Origin: Scleroderma bovista
Taxonomy: Eukaryota; Basidiomycota; Agaricomycetes; Boletales; Sclerodermataceae
Assembly: GCA_037178675.1 (NCBI GenBank)
Contig: JAYMGJ010000460.1
Span: forward strand, 50,677-114,676
Reading direction: 5' to 3'
Length of the DNA: 64,000 nucleotides
In this document: positions 38,793 through 51,329 of the stretch, one piece after another
How the letters are laid out: each line of letters starts with the position of its first letter
How positions within the stretch are numbered: the stretch's first letter is position 1
The notes under the pieces: model-generated
Database searches by the model: none
Told to the model about the DNA's origin: nothing
The model's input: only the letters and a program-made list of their open reading frames with translations
Position numbers and translations under genes: made by a program

Positions 38793-41700
38793 TACCTACG
38801 AGGTCTGTGCACATGCATGCACATGCATTGATGATGCTTATGGATTCAACCAGGTGCCAGGCGATATCCAACCTGTTCCAACCGTACTCAGCAACACACA
38901 GGATGCGCACATGGACTACATTCCTGCCCCAGTGAAAATCACTGGTAATTCAATTGATGTTGTAGACATTGTGATGACCCAGTTAGATGGCACCAACACT
39001 GGATATCATCAAACCCTTAGCACCTTTAGTACCGTCATCAATGGCATCATTTGAGTTTGTCATCCCAATCAAAGACGGTCAAGCTTGACTGATGCTTCAC
39101 ACATAGATCCACCCATGTGCTCAAATGGCCCTGAGTGCATTGAACAGGGCCTCCAAGGTATGCATCGATGATGCCCAATGACCTTGATTAACTGGAATCT
39201 GGATAGCTGATCCTGTTGCAAGCGAGTCTCGATGCATCTATCAAGGGCCTTGTCACTACAGTCAAGTGAACTTATGAGTTCATCCTGGAAAACAGGTCTT
39301 CATTGAAGATCAATGCTATGAAAGACATCCTAGTGGAGATTGCCCAAGTCATCCAGGAGTGTGCACAGTTCATCACAAAGTACTCAGAAACCAAAGCTTT
39401 CTGTATGCCGCCTACTCGAGCAGCTTTCATGAAATTCATTTTTTTTTCATAGGGTCATGGCTCAGCAAGAGTGTTCTCTCCAAGACAACATCCAAGGTCA
39501 CCAACTATACCTGGCAGTTAGAGAGGTTGATGCAACAATATCGAGATCAACCAATTCCAGACATCCGATGTGGCATCAAACAGATCTATGAAGATCTTAG
39601 CTCAAACTGCTTGGCTTGTGCGGACAAAGCCAGACTGAACGAGGCAAAAAAGTGCCTAGATGGCATGAGAATTGAGATCTCGAATGAAATCGTTGACTGG
39701 ATCAACAACACAGACACTGCTACACCACACATCTTCTGGCTCTATGGACAGGCTGGAAAGGGGAAATCGGCCATCGCACACACAATTGCCCTGCAAGCCT
39801 GGAATCTCAGCATGCTTGGTTCATGCTTCTGTTTCAGTTGCGTTAGACATCACGAACAGCTCCATATGAAGCTCTTCCCGACCATTGCCCATGACTTGGC
39901 TGTCCATGACATTTGTTTGTGACCGCTCCTGGTTGAGGTGACGACCATCAACCATTCATTGAGGGACACGACAGACGTCGTAGCACAGTGGAAAAAGCTT
40001 ATTCTTGAACCCCTTTCCCAATTGAAAGGTTCCCCTACTGGAAATGTCGTGGTGGTCATTGATGCTTTGGATGAGAGTGGTACAGTGCACATGAGGGTGA
40101 TTGTTCTGGAGGTCCTTGCTGCATATGGTGTGGAACTTCCAGCAAACATCCAGATTCTCCTGACTTCTTGGCCACTTGTGGACATTGGGGAGGCATTCAA
40201 CACCACACTGTATATCCATGCCAGGTCACTCGATGACATTGATGTGGAGTTGACCATGCGCAACATTCATCTTTATGTCTCTACCTGTCTGAAGAGTCTC
40301 CATGACACATTTTCCAACGAAAATTTCCAATGGCTCACTGAAAAATCAGGTGGTGTGTTCAAATGGGCACGTCTGGCATGTGACTTCATGTCATCCCGAA
40401 CTGGAGCAATCCTGAAGGACCGCTTCCATGAAATCATGTCTCATGCTCCTGGCAATGGAAGGAATCTCCTCAATGAAATATATACCACATTTTTGAAGGA
40501 TCTTTTCAGAGGGTCTGATGAGTGCTGGGCATTTCATTTGGTCATGTGGCAGATCCTGTGGTTGAAGGAACCACTTCCCATCAGTGCATTGGACTTTATG
40601 CATGACAGGTTCCCTAGGGAGGATGTCCATTATCCTGTGGGATTCATCCTCAACTCCATGGCATCACTACTTTCTGGTGCTGGTGAGGTATCTACTCCTG
40701 TCTGCCCTTTGCATGCTTCATTCTATGACTTTTTGCTTGATGAAAAGTGAAGCAGAGAGTTCTTTATTCCACAGGGTGATGCATATTGAGATCTTGTCCT
40801 TGCCTCACTTTCTGTTATGCAGGCTGGCCTCCACTTCAATATCTGTAAACTGGAAACATCATACTTATTCAACTCAGAGGTGGCAGACTTGGAAAAGAGG
40901 GTGCAGGAAAACATTCCACCACATCTGTTGTATTCATGTCGATTCTGGGCAATCCACCTCCAAGGTGTAGCATTTGATTCAGACCTCATGCAATTAGTGA
41001 GGATGCTTGTCACTGGAGAGCAGATGCTATTTTGGTTGGAGACCCTTGGTGTATCAAAATTGATTGGGGAGGCCCATTAGGCCCTGATGTCTGTTGAGGA
41101 ATGGTTGCAGGTAAGTCTATTCAGGTGTGATATGAGATGTCATCCCAGTGATACTGGATTAGCAGAGAAGAATGGAGTATGAAGAACTGTTAATGTTTAT
41201 CAAGGATGAGATCAAATTTGCACAGAACTTTGCTGGAATCATTGACAAGAGTACACCACATTTGTACTTGTCAGCATTGGGAAGGTCTCTAATTGGAAAG
41301 TTTGCAAGAATTGCCCAAGTTGCTGTAGAACAACAGGATGATTGGCCCAGGTGTCAACAGGTTCTTCGAGGGCACACTGACTCAGTTGAGTCAGTTGCAT
41401 TCTCACCAGATGGAAGGTACATTGTGTCAGGCTCTGATGATAGGACAGTCCAGCTTTGGGATGCACAGACAGGCATCCAGATGGGCAACCCTCTTAAAGG
41501 GCACACAAATGAAGTTCAGTCAGTTTCATTCTCACCAGATGGAAGGCACATTGTGTCAGGTTCTTGGGATAAGACAATCCAACTTTGGGATGCACAGACA
41601 GGTTGCCAGGTGGGCAACCCCCTCCAAGGGCATACAGGCCCAGTCCTTTCAGTTGCATTCTCATCAGATGGAAGACACATTGCATCAGGTTCTTGGGATA

Positions 41701-41880
41701 GAACAATCTGACTTTGGGATGCACAGACAGGTTGCCAGGTGGGCAACCCCCTTCAAAGGCACACAGGCCCAGTCCTTGCAGTGGCATTCTCACCAGATGG
41801 AAGGCAAATTATATCAGGTTCAGAGGATAAGAAAATCTGACTTTGGGATGTACAGACAGGTTTCCCATATGACATCACTC
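38793..41880 (+). pseudogene. NACHT-WD40 NLR gene (STAND class), central and C-terminal part
   Basis: Fungal NLRs with a NACHT NTPase and WD40 repeats act in allorecognition or immunity-like signalling. Seen in order: VPGDIQPVPTVLSNTQDAHM, a hydrophobic region ending at a TGA (39052), a degenerate stretch to 39358, and Walker A GQAGKGKSAIAHTIA (about 39747). A TGA at 39920 is followed in the same phase by NNVVVVIDALDES-type Walker B (VVVIDALDE near 40058), WLKEPLPISALDF, a winged-helix-like region and PLHASFYDFLLDEK before a stop at 40748. After VEEWLQ an intron (gtaagt...tagcag, about 41111-41170) leads to four WD40 repeats of about 43 residues. The last two repeats have TGA where the others have the residue before LWDAQTG. 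The gene ends in foreign sequence at about 41,880. With the copia insertion and at least five stops it is dead. Confidence 0.85.
41349..41870 (+). repeat. four nearly identical WD40 repeats, 129-bp period
   Basis: Units of about 129 bp (GHT-xxV-xSV-FSPDGR-IVSGS-W/DD-TI-LWDAQTG) start near 41367, 41496, 41625 and 41754 and are much alike even at synonymous sites, for example tcaccagatggaaggcacat. This high internal identity is typical of fungal NLR repeats that reshuffle by recombination. Confidence 0.8.
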
Positions 41881-42081
41881 ACATAGCATTGCACAGCACA
41901 TAGCCTCATGGGTAGCCTTGCGTAGCCCTCGTGTAGAGTAGTATATATACAGTGCAATCCAGCACCCAGAGGCTCTCCATTCGAGCTCATCTTGGGTTAT
42001 TGCTCTAGATACTCACGTCCTACTCTGCCTCAGAGTCTTGCATGTTAGGGTCCTTGGTTGTTTTGCCTAGGGTCATCTCAA
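41880..42081 (+). mobile_element. probable LTR fragment of another family
   Basis: tgacatcactcacatagc...ctcaatca with a clear TATA-like gtatatatacag at about 41940. It replaces the end of the WD40 region and is fused to the truncated S2 LTR. No target duplication found, so the join may be a deletion or recombination junction. Confidence 0.45.
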
Positions 42082-43462
42082 TCAAGGACATACTTTGGTC
42101 ATCTTAGGTCTATTGTCAAGCTTGAAAAGTCTTCTCTGGTTGTCTCTGTGTCCCCTGATCCCTCTGCCTATGGTCCCTTTCTCCCAGACACCACTGCCAT
42201 GTCCATCTTCCTCTGTCGTTTGTCTTGCTTTCTTGGATGCATTGAATTCAATACTCTATCTGCTTCCCTACTTTCAGACGGTGTCCTCCAGCACCATGAC
42301 AGTTATACCCCCACTTTATAGTGCTGTTAGGAAGAAGAACTCTCTCTCTTGTTCTTTCCCAGAAGAGAGCCTGTCAAGGGAACCCATGGTTGCACTTCAG
42401 TGGCATTAGAACACATGCACTATACCTTAGTGTATGCTGACCTCCCAAAGACCTCTGGACCCCTGGTACCCTTCTTGTGGCTGTACTGTCTTGGATCAAT
42501 CCCCCTATTTGTCTCAGATCTTCCCCATTGTTGGGCCATCAAGTTCCTGGTGGTACACAGCCTCCCATGGCTGTGCATCAATGACTCCTCTTGCTGTGCA
42601 GTGACTCATCCCTTGCTTACTGATGCTCTCTTGTCATCAGTATTACTCTATCCCTTTTGCATTTTTGGTATATTACTCAGCTGATGACTCACTCCCTTAC
42701 CAATCAATCTTGTCATGCAGCTTACTCATTCCTTTACTCAGCAGCTTATTCATGCTCCCTATGCTTACTCATTTATGCTTATCCCATGCTTACTGATCAC
42801 TTACAAACCCCTTACAAAGCTCTTACCAATCCCTTACCAATCTTTGATGAATTCTGCTTACTCCCTTCTTTTTTTGTACTTTAATGCTGTGACCCCCCAT
42901 GTATTTAAACCCCTGGGCTCAGCCCAGTGATCATAGACCCAATTGCACAAAATTATCCCTCTCTCAGACTCTCTTAGTCAGTATCCCCTCAGCTCTTTGA
43001 GTCTTGTAGGCTTCAGTGAAGCTCTAAAGACTCTAATATTCAAGTTTTATTTAATTCATTCAAGTCCAAGTATTTCTCTAGGCTCAAGCAGAGTCTAGCC
43101 TGTCAATCCATCATCCCCTATTGCTTCTGGACATCAGGAGCCCCCTTGCCTCTTTGCTGCACCAACCTCTAGGTGTAGTATTGCTACTTCAGTCTCAGTC
43201 ATCCCAATCCCCACTTTGACACTTCCTAGGCTATAGGAAGAGTCGAGACACCTATTCCCTTTGTCATCTACTGCTCCTGTACCCCAGGAGTATCCTGCAT
43301 CACTGTCTGCATCACCCTGTTGGCGTAGATCCCCTTCCCCTCTCCTCAGCAAGTCCTCTCTGGACACCACAGAGGTAAATCATTACTCGCACATTTTCAT
43401 AGTCCTTTGTTGGTGTTGTGTTTGGGTTATTACTCTGACCCAAATCCACACTTTGACTCACA
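42082..43462 (+). mobile_element. S2 solo LTR, 5'-truncated
   Basis: Collinear with 19915-21262 from tcaaggacatactttgg to ctttgactcaca. The first about 720 bp of S2 are missing. The remainder of the LTR ORF is readable (42058-42321: YFGHLRSIVKLEKSSLVVSV), and the TATA-like tgtatttaaacc is kept at 42900. Confidence 0.8.
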
Positions 43463-44277
43463 GCATAGATAACTATTATTCTTGCCCATTTTACCATATT
43501 CTCATATGTAGTAGGTGCACTTTCCATAAACATAGTTATCTGGAAACATGCATCAACATGTGTTAAACACGTGTCTTGCATGTGATAGTTCCAGCTATCT
43601 TGTGGAACTGGTCATGTGATTTACCAGTAATCCAGTTGATACTACTCCAAATCACATGTAACTGTGATCTCTGGAAATTTCCAAGATTAGACAAGATAAG
43701 ATATAATCATACTTTCTTGTCAACAGGAAGGGGTCTCTGAGACCTATTCATTTGTGCAAAGCAACTAGGTCTCAAGACTGTGAAAGCCTCCAAAATGTGG
43801 GTGCCAAGGCACAAGGGTGGGTAGACCAGTGAGGAAATGGTAAGAGAAGAAAGAAAGAGGCTGAGGCTCACAGCCACAGGAGGGCTGAAGATGATATTTC
43901 TACAGATGTACCTGATTGCATAACAGACCAACACTCAAACTCATTTATGGAACTTACCTGCATTGACCACAATCTGGGTCTTACCTATAGGCTATGTGTA
44001 AAGTCCATAGGTCCAAATTTGAATGGGACTTGATGAAATACTGTCCAAGTCACTGTTTGACACTGCTTGATTCATGTTATGTACAATACAAAAAAATGAG
44101 AAGAAACAGAAAAGTCTCTACAGTGGTGAAAGCTCAAATCATAGAAGTGTGAAGGAACCAATAGCTGTATCAACTACCTAATTATCCTTAAGAAGACTTG
44201 GTGTATAACATTCATGCCAAGTAGGGCCATGAGCCATCTTGCTCAAATCAAGCTCAGGACTACCCTCTGTCAAAACC
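43463..44277. other. unassigned sequence
   Basis: Single-copy looking, AT-moderate DNA. It has small direct similarities (cacatgt, tggaaa) but no convincing ORF, intron pattern or terminal repeat. It may be ancestral intergenic DNA. Confidence 0.4.
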
Positions 44278-45546
44278 GGTTCTCCTCAACGATCTTACTA
44301 GGAGGTCCAGAGGTGCAGGGAACTAATGAGGGGGTAAGTCCAGACACTAGTAGGTGCTAGTTAGTGCGGAGAGTCAAGTCCGGGTCAAATGAACGAAGTC
44401 CGGGCACTAGAGGAGCACAGGGAGTAAGTCCGGGTTTTTGCGGAGTAAGTCCGGACCGCGGGAAAGTGGTCCGGAGTTGAGCGCAGCTTGTCCGGAGCGA
44501 AGGACATCCCAGAGGTGGGATAAGTCCTGAGAGGTCTAGCGTCGAGTCTGGGACAGAGGTGGCTTTTGCCCTCGTGCAAGTAGGAGACTTGCTAGGATCG
44601 GACATAGGACCAAGGGGACGAGATAGGACGGAGGCCGGAGTTGGCCGGAGTTCAGGAGAACAAGATGGGATTAGGAGAGCATGGTGGGTAGTACAGAGTG
44701 GGGAGTATCTTAGTCGAGATTTGATCTAAGGACTACTAGGCCGGAGTACGGTAGTTTATATAGTAATGAAACTAAGGTGAGTATATACGGTGACAAGTAA
44801 ACACCTTAATGTCGAGACAAGGGATGGAGCAGAAGCAGACAGGAAAATAAACCAGGTACAAGAAAATAAAGCAGGGACAGGAAAATAAACCGGAGCGGAA
44901 GCAGACACGGGGAACTAGAGTTACAGGGACGACGGAGGAAAAGCAGGGACAAGGGAACTAGGTCGGAAGAGGACAGGTAAGGGTCAGAGGTGGACTTAAC
45001 TAATGTTAAGTCCAGAGCGATGTCCAGGACTGGAGGAAGGACCGGAGGAAGTGGGACCGGAGGAAGTGGAACCGGAGGAAGTGCACGACTGGAGGAAGTG
45101 CAAGAGCAGAGGGAGTGCACAGGTGGAGGAAGGGCGGAGTAGCTGGAGGAAGGTCTGGAGTTGGACATGGAAATGTCCTAAGCCTTTGGTGGACCTGACA
45201 GAGGAAGTGGAGCAGGAGCAGGAGCAGAACTGAGCCGGAGTTGGATGTACCAGCCGGAGTTGGGCTACATCGCAGACAAGGCTAAGGGAGTGGCCGGACT
45301 GAAACCGGAGTAGCGACTAGTGGTAGGTACAGGTCCGACACAGAGGAGTTAGACCGCGGATCTGTCTGTAAGAAGACAGGGGTTAGTCCTGAGGCGGAGA
45401 TGGACGTAGTGACCAGAGTTGAGCTGGAGTGCAGCTATAGGGCTGGAGATGGCCGGACTAGATCCGGAGTTGCATCTATGCCTAAGGACAGGTCAGGCGG
45501 GCCATGGTTAGACTGGAGTTGCGACTGGAAAAGTATGGATATGACA
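44278..45546 (-). mobile_element. 1.27-kb LTR (family G), apparently solo
   Basis: Ends TGTC...GACA; the second copy is at 61912-63027 in the same orientation. That second copy shows a polypurine tract on its right, so the true transcriptional orientation is minus. This copy has extra internal tandem repeats of a ggaggaagtg word (about 45028-45140) and a duplicated aggaaaataaacc block (44848-44895). Its flanks (ccctc left, cctgg right) do not match, so the boundaries may have been changed by recombination. On the right it abuts a gypsy-type gag frame that it seems to have cut. Confidence 0.7.
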
Positions 45547-46050
45547 CCTGGCCCAGTCCCCATAGAACACTGGGACTGTTTCAGCCATCAGTCGTGGGCG
45601 AGGTGGGGGTGCTACGTTTGCTGGGTGTAGTGGCACTGGGGCTGGCGGTGCCAGTTGTGCTACAGGCAGTGGTACATGCTGCACTACAGGTGGCAGTGGT
45701 GCGGTTGTAGGCTGTGGGAGTGTGAGCGCTCGTTGTCGTTGGTTACGTGCAACGATTGTTGATGCTGGTGGGGTCAATGGTAAAAGCTCTGTAAGCTCCC
45801 TGTAGAGCTCGTCGTGGTCTGGGCTGATTGGTGTAGTTCGCCTGCATGTGGACGCGTACTCCAGCGGTGAGGCTGGAGAGAATTCCGGTGACTGTGGTTC
45901 TGATGGAAACAGATACTCGCTGCCTGTGAGCGGTGATGGGGCGTTCGGTGGTGTTGACGACTGTGAGGGCAGGAAGCGACCTCTTGCGTCTCGCTGCAGG
46001 TTTCTACGAGACAGGTTGACAGTGGTGCTGTGGTGGTTTGGAACAGTGGG
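45547..46050 (-). pseudogene. gypsy-type gag N-terminus, truncated by the family G LTR
   Basis: Minus-strand frame starting near NLQRDARGRFLPS and continuing through SPASPLEYASTCRRTT, a Pro/Ala-rich stretch and MAETVPVFYGDWA. The last motif is the usual entry to the capsid domain of mushroom gypsy Gag (VPVFYGD). Capsid, zinc knuckle and all of pol are missing because the LTR begins directly after GDWA. No ATG is clear upstream. Confidence 0.6.
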
Positions 46051-46411
46051 ATTGGACTCAGCTGGGTGTTTTTATTTTTTCTGGCACATGTGGGTCGTGC
46101 CGTGTCCTCATGCTTGCGGTGCGATACAGTGAACGGTGCAGTGAGCGGTACAGTGAATGGTGTGGTGAGCAGTGCAGTGAACAGTGCGGTGAGCGGTGCG
46201 GTGTGTCTAGTGTCAGGCTTAGGTCAAGCCCACTCTCATTACCACAATGGGACAGTGCGATGTGTCGTTGTCGTTGTCGTAGTGGTGATGCTCTACATGT
46301 CTGTCTGTGCTCGTGCTCTACCGCTGCTGACTAAGCCTGTCACCTGACTGCTCCTCCGCCCCTACCCTGGGCCTCCCTACTACAACGTGAAGAACTTCAG
46401 CAAAAAAGGTG
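46051..46411. other. leader-like sequence with a short tandem repeat
   Basis: 46128-46205 contains about eight degenerate copies of a ten-base gtgagcggtg/cagtgaacag word. The rest could be 5' leader of the truncated gypsy. At 46411 it changes abruptly to copia C pol, so there is an unmarked junction here where a copia 3' LTR should be. Confidence 0.5.
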
Positions 46412-47990
46412 CTAGATGCTGCCAGAGGGAAACTGTAAGCCTAGTTGTGCTCTGAACTTCGCAAATTTCTCACATGGTAAGTTCTTGGTGAGCAGATCGG
46501 CGGGATTCTCAGCACCATCAATAAAGAATAGTTCCATGTTACCTTTCGTGACTGACTCATGAATTCCATGGTAGTGAATGTCAATGTGCTTGGAGCGAGG
46601 CTCCGTTACAGGGTTGGATGCCATGAATATGGACCCCTGATTATCACCACAAATCGGGATAGCTTTTAGCTTATACCCGAGCTCACCGAGTAAACTCCGA
46701 ATCCAGGTAACTTGGCAAGCGCAATCGCTCAAAGCCATGTATTCAGCCTCAGTGGACGAGTATGCAATAGTCTTCTGCGCACGAGAAGTCCAACTGATCA
46801 AGCCATCTGCAAGCTTCAGGTAGAAGCCTGTTTGCAAGAGGCGAGAGGTAGGGTCTGATCCCCAATCTGAGTCTGTGCATGCAATCAGGCCAGCACCGGA
46901 TCCACCATTGTACACTAGGGAGTATGTAGGTGTCCCAATTAAATAGTGACAGATATACAGCACTTTGTTTAGGTGGTCCCGGGATGGGTTTGCGGCATGG
47001 CACGAGAGATGCGTGACTGCAAAAGCAATGTCAGGCCTAGTGCCTAACATAAGGTACAGAAGGGACCCAATAACCATCTGGAAACGGGAGCGGAGTTCCA
47101 CATCAACAGGCTCTGTATTTTTGGTGGCATAGTAGCCAGCTGGCAGTGGGGTGCTAGCGGACTTTGCATTTAGCATGCCGCAGCATTCGATGACCTTTTG
47201 GAGGTACGCACATTGATCCAAGTGGATAGCACGGCCTTTGCGAGTGATTCGCATACGGAGGAACTCCTTAGGTTCTCCAAGGTCTCTGCACTCCCATTTG
47301 CGCATGAATTGCGCTTTGATGGCATCAACAACAGCCTTGTTAGGGCCACAGAATAGTGTGTCATCAATGTAGATAATACCAATGACAATGTTGGTGCCTT
47401 TCTTCTTGTAGAAGAAGATGCCTGCTTCAGACTTGAGGCACTCAAACCCGAGCTCCTTGCGAGACTCATTGAGTGTGCGCCACCAAGCTAGGCCGGCCTG
47501 TTTGAGGCCATAGAGGGCATGCCAGAGGCAGAGCACTTTGCGCTCTTGCCCGGGAACTGCAAACCCTTCAGGTTGTTCCATGTAGACCTCTTCGTCGAGC
47601 TTGCCATACAAGTAGGCGCTCTGAATGTTGAGTCCAGTGATATACTAGTTTTCAAGTGCGGCAAGTGCAAGCATGAGGTGCACTGTTTCAAAGCACACGA
47701 CTGGTGAGAAGACCTGGTCGAAATCTAATCCCTCAACCTGGGAGAAGCCTTTCACTACTAAGCGGGCTTTCTTGTGGCCATCCGACTTCATGTCGAAGAC
47801 CCATCAATTCTATATGACCTTCCGGTCTCAGGGATGGTCAACTAGCTCAAAGACTTTGCACTTTTGCAGCATGTGCTCTTCTTGGCAAGCAAGTCACCAG
47901 AGTTTCTGCTCAGCTTGGGGTAAGTGAGCAATGTCCTTATAGGGCCAGTTGCGGACACTCTCATATTGAGGCTCGCTGGTTGTGAGGGCT
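46412..47990 (-). pseudogene. copia C reverse transcriptase and RNase H
   Basis: The lower part is open for 399 codons: LYGKLDEEVYMEQPEGF, ALYGLKQAGLAWW, catalytic YIDDTLF, GSLLYLMLGTRPDIAFAV, then RNase H with CTDSDWGSD, SSTEAEYMALS and PICGDNQGSIFMASN, ending ENPADLLTKNL. Upstream to about 47,990 the N-terminal RT (KARLVVKGFSQVEGLDFDQV, FSPVVCFETVHLML) is readable but has TAG/TGA stops, one at about 47648 where a Trp or Gln is expected before ITGL. Confidence 0.85.
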
Positions 47991-48147
47991 TTGCCCATCA
48001 GGAATCGGACTAGGTTTGCTCCCCCTCACACATCTTTTGCACATCTTCCTCACTGGGCATTGCAGAGGTGTCGGGGAAACCACCAGGAACATGGTCTGGT
48101 GTGTCCGGTTGTGGGGGCCTAGAGGCCTCACCCACTGTTTCTCGCCA

Positions 48148-49500
48148 TCAAGAGGCACTTTTGATATCCCGGAGTTGCTCGACGGGATGTCGCCGCTCAC
48201 CATATACATTACCGGGGCGCAATGGTGCTCTATGTTCACATTGGGGGCAGGCAGGTATATTAACTGCAGGGGGTCGCAGCGCATTCTGGCAGTGTTCAGC
48301 TCGGCCAGGGCGCTGCAGTGCCAGAGGTGGTGGATTTCTCGCTGGTGAAGGTGTTCTCAGTGCCGGTGGAGGCACTGGAGATGGCGTACAGGGAGGATTT
48401 ATTTGAGTAGGCTCTTCCTCAGGAGCCTCGGGTTCCTTGCACTTTGGATTGTCATCCTGCACTTGGGGATGTGGGCAGCCATGGTCATGTTCCACATCGT
48501 CATCACTGTCGATATCATCAGGGGGATTCCCTGGTTGATCGGTGGTAGGTTTTGGATTTACCCTTCCAAAAGGGTTCTCGAGAGGTTTGCACCTGTTTTT
48601 GGGGCAGCGAGGGAAATGGCGTTCATCAAAGATGGCATGAGCAACGGTAAACACTGCATTGGTGGAGCGCATAAACAAGAAGTTGCGCTCATTGCCAGGG
48701 GCAACACCGATATAAGTCATAAGCTCTGACTTGGGAGCCATTTTATTTTCTCGAGCCAAGGCTGGGAGGTAGACAAAGGCTCCACAGCCAAATACACGGA
48801 GGTGGTTGATGTTAGGCATCTCCCCCTTAAGCATTTCGTGGGGGGTGCGCCATTGCAGGCGAGCTATTGGAGTATGGTTGTAAATGTGGGTTGCGTGAGC
48901 GAACACAAATTCCCACCAGCAGTTAGGAATGCAGGCTTGATGCCACATAGACTCAACTTTGTCCATGAGAGTGTACCCTAAACGCTCGGCACGGCCATTC
49001 TGCATGGGGGTTCTTGGAGCACTTTGATATATTTTAATTCCTTTCTCAAGGAGTGCTCAATCAAACAGATCAGATTTATTCTCTCTGCTGGCGTCAGACA
49101 TCCATCCAACAATGTGTGTATCATGTTGGACACGCACCATTTCGAGGAAATCTTTGGCAGCCGTAATTGCTGCAGCTTTGGAGTGAAGAGGCATAGTCCA
49201 GGCATGAGAAGTATAATCGTCATGGAAGATGATAACATATTTAAACTTCCGGTACAACATAACCAGGAAGGATTTCAGGTCAGAGTGCACCAGCTTGAAA
49301 GGCTTGGAAGCACGTCTTTTGCTCTCTGGGAAAGCTTGATTGGGCATCTTGCCAAGAGTACATCCAGGGCAAACACAGTCCTCAGTAAGAAAGTGGATCT
49401 CTGGAAAGTGCTGCATATGCTTTTGCGCGCATCAGAGTACTTCCTTCGAGGGGTGCCCGAATCTCTGGTGCATAATGTCATAATCAACTTTGCTCACAGA
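48148..49500 (-). pseudogene. copia C integrase
   Basis: Minus frames: CVCPGCTLGKM (zinc-binding CC), KPFKLVHSDLKSF (first D), IIFHDDYTSHAWTMPL (second D), then after a frame break MQNGRAERLGYTLMDKVESM (E), THIYNHTPIARLQWRTPHEM and LRVFGCGAFVYLP. The tail is a Pro-rich acidic linker. Stops at 49057 and shifts around 49,010 break it. All three catalytic acidic residues are recognisable. Confidence 0.8.
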
Positions 49501-49638
49501 GGCAATATAGTTAGATCTAATTATTGGGATAGATCTCATCCCAAAAATGATGTTGCGATCGTCTTCTGGGTCTGGCCCAAACCATAGGCATTCAGTTTTG
49601 TAGGTGAGGCTGATGCCTCACTTATCGCCAGTGACTTT

Positions 49639-51329
49639 TTAGTTCCGCTGGAGCATTTCGCCCATAGAAATAAGGCATGCAGTAGTGCCTGGCATATGGA
49701 GCACTTGGGTGAGTGTAATAACTTTCTCATCCCCAGAGTTGTGGTCTAGGCACTGGAGTAATACCGTGCCAATGCCAGCAATCAGTGCTACACCATTTGC
49801 GGTTTTGGCGTAGTGCGCTCGCTTTAGCACGTTGTAGGAGGCAAAATCACCTATGTCACTGGTGAAGTGGCATGATGTGCCAGAGTCTAGTGGCCAGAAG
49901 GCACCAGATAGTTCACTATTGTCAATCATTTTTCCCTTACAGCCAGCACAGCACACATCATTCGAACATGAACAGATATATGCTTTACTCAAGGAGACAC
50001 GACATGACAAATTGTAGTTACTACTCGCTATATACAGTGAGAGTGTGTAGCGCACATGTAAAGGGAGCGTGTCAGTGTCGGTCAGCATGTGTGCAGAAGG
50101 TACTTGCCTGAAAAGGCTGGCCTCCACGCCCATCACCATCGACATCGCGTTGTAGTGGTCGAGGACCATTGCATTGATCTCATCAAACTCATCATCAGCG
50201 AATGGTTCGTGAGTGAAGGGCTCTTCATCCCCAAGGGAGATGGCATCCGCCTCATACATTGTGATGCGCTCCTCAAGACGAGGGTGCTTCAACGAGGAGG
50301 GACTGGCCTCGGGCTGGTCCAGATTCGCACTCGCCAACGACACTACTTGGTCGAGGGTGCGGATGGTCTGGCAGGAGGGCTCTACCCCCAAGCGGTGTGC
50401 CAAATCGAAGGCCCGAATGGTGTTATCGAATGTGGGGGGCTGTAGTGGGCAGCACTGGGAGTGTGAGCCAGGGCGCAAGGGTCGACGGTGGGCTCTGGTC
50501 CATCATAGTGGACATATGTGGCGAAGGCGGCCTGTTGGGTGTTCTCGCAGCGAGTGCGAGCTCTCTTGCCACCACGTTGAGTGCAGCCTCCCTGTCCTTG
50601 GGCAGGAGCATTTCTGCTCATACCGCCGTTGGACCCACCTTGCTGCTGCTGCTGCTGGGCGAACTTGGGGTCAGCTGGCTTGCACTTTACAGCGCTAAGC
50701 TTGTTGGCCTGGGGGCCCTTACCACCGGCGTGGGAAGAGGTGCCTTTCTGCTTGAAAGAGAGAGTGGTGGCCTTGATGATCCCATCAGGCTTGAGGTTCT
50801 TGATCTCGTCGGGCGACATTTGGCTGAGGATCTGAGCTACAACCTCCATAGTAGGAGGGAGCTTACAGAGGATAATCATAGCCTGCACGGGGGCAGGGAA
50901 TTCAAAGCCAGCATCCTTGAGATAAGCAAAGTGGCTAAGCACCTTGGTGATAGCTGGAGCAGGATGGGAGCCAGCGGGAATGGTAGTCACCAGGAGCTTG
51001 CTAAGTTCAGTGTAGGCAGAGCCAATACTGGGGGTGCCGAACTTCTTGAGGTGGTCCCAGACGTCTTTAATGCTGTCAAGGTTTGAGACCACAACCTGGA
51101 TTGAGGGGGCGAGGCGCAAGGTGATGTTACCGAGCGCTCTCTCGGTGTTGTTGTCCCACTCCTTTTGGTCATCGTGACCGTCAGCAGGGTGAATGCGACA
51201 ATGGACAAGCAAGAAAAGAAGAAACACCTGAGTGCTAGTGAAAGCACTTCTGTCAACAGCTAACTCATGACTAGGGTATGCCAGCACAAGTCGTTGACAA
51301 TGTTCGCCATGGTTGGCACAAGTCATCAA
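49639..51329 (-). pseudogene. copia C gag and protease
   Basis: Upper frame (50382-51329): WDNNTERALGNITLRLAPSI, VWDHLKKFGTPSIGSAYTEL, MIILCKLPPTMEVVAQIL, then a Gln/Gly/Arg-rich tail. This is a Gag core without a visible zinc knuckle in this frame. Lower frame (49639-50478): an acidic linker, a Cys-rich CSNDVCCAGCKGK, and the protease site FWPLDSGTSCHF followed by LHMPGTTACLISMG. The two frames overlap by about 100 bp with a shift. Confidence 0.75.

Noticed and set aside
44278..45546. ORFs within the family G LTR (for example a 120-codon minus frame)
   Set aside because: They follow the tandem ggaggaagtg repeats, and the shorter second LTR copy lacks that repeat block.
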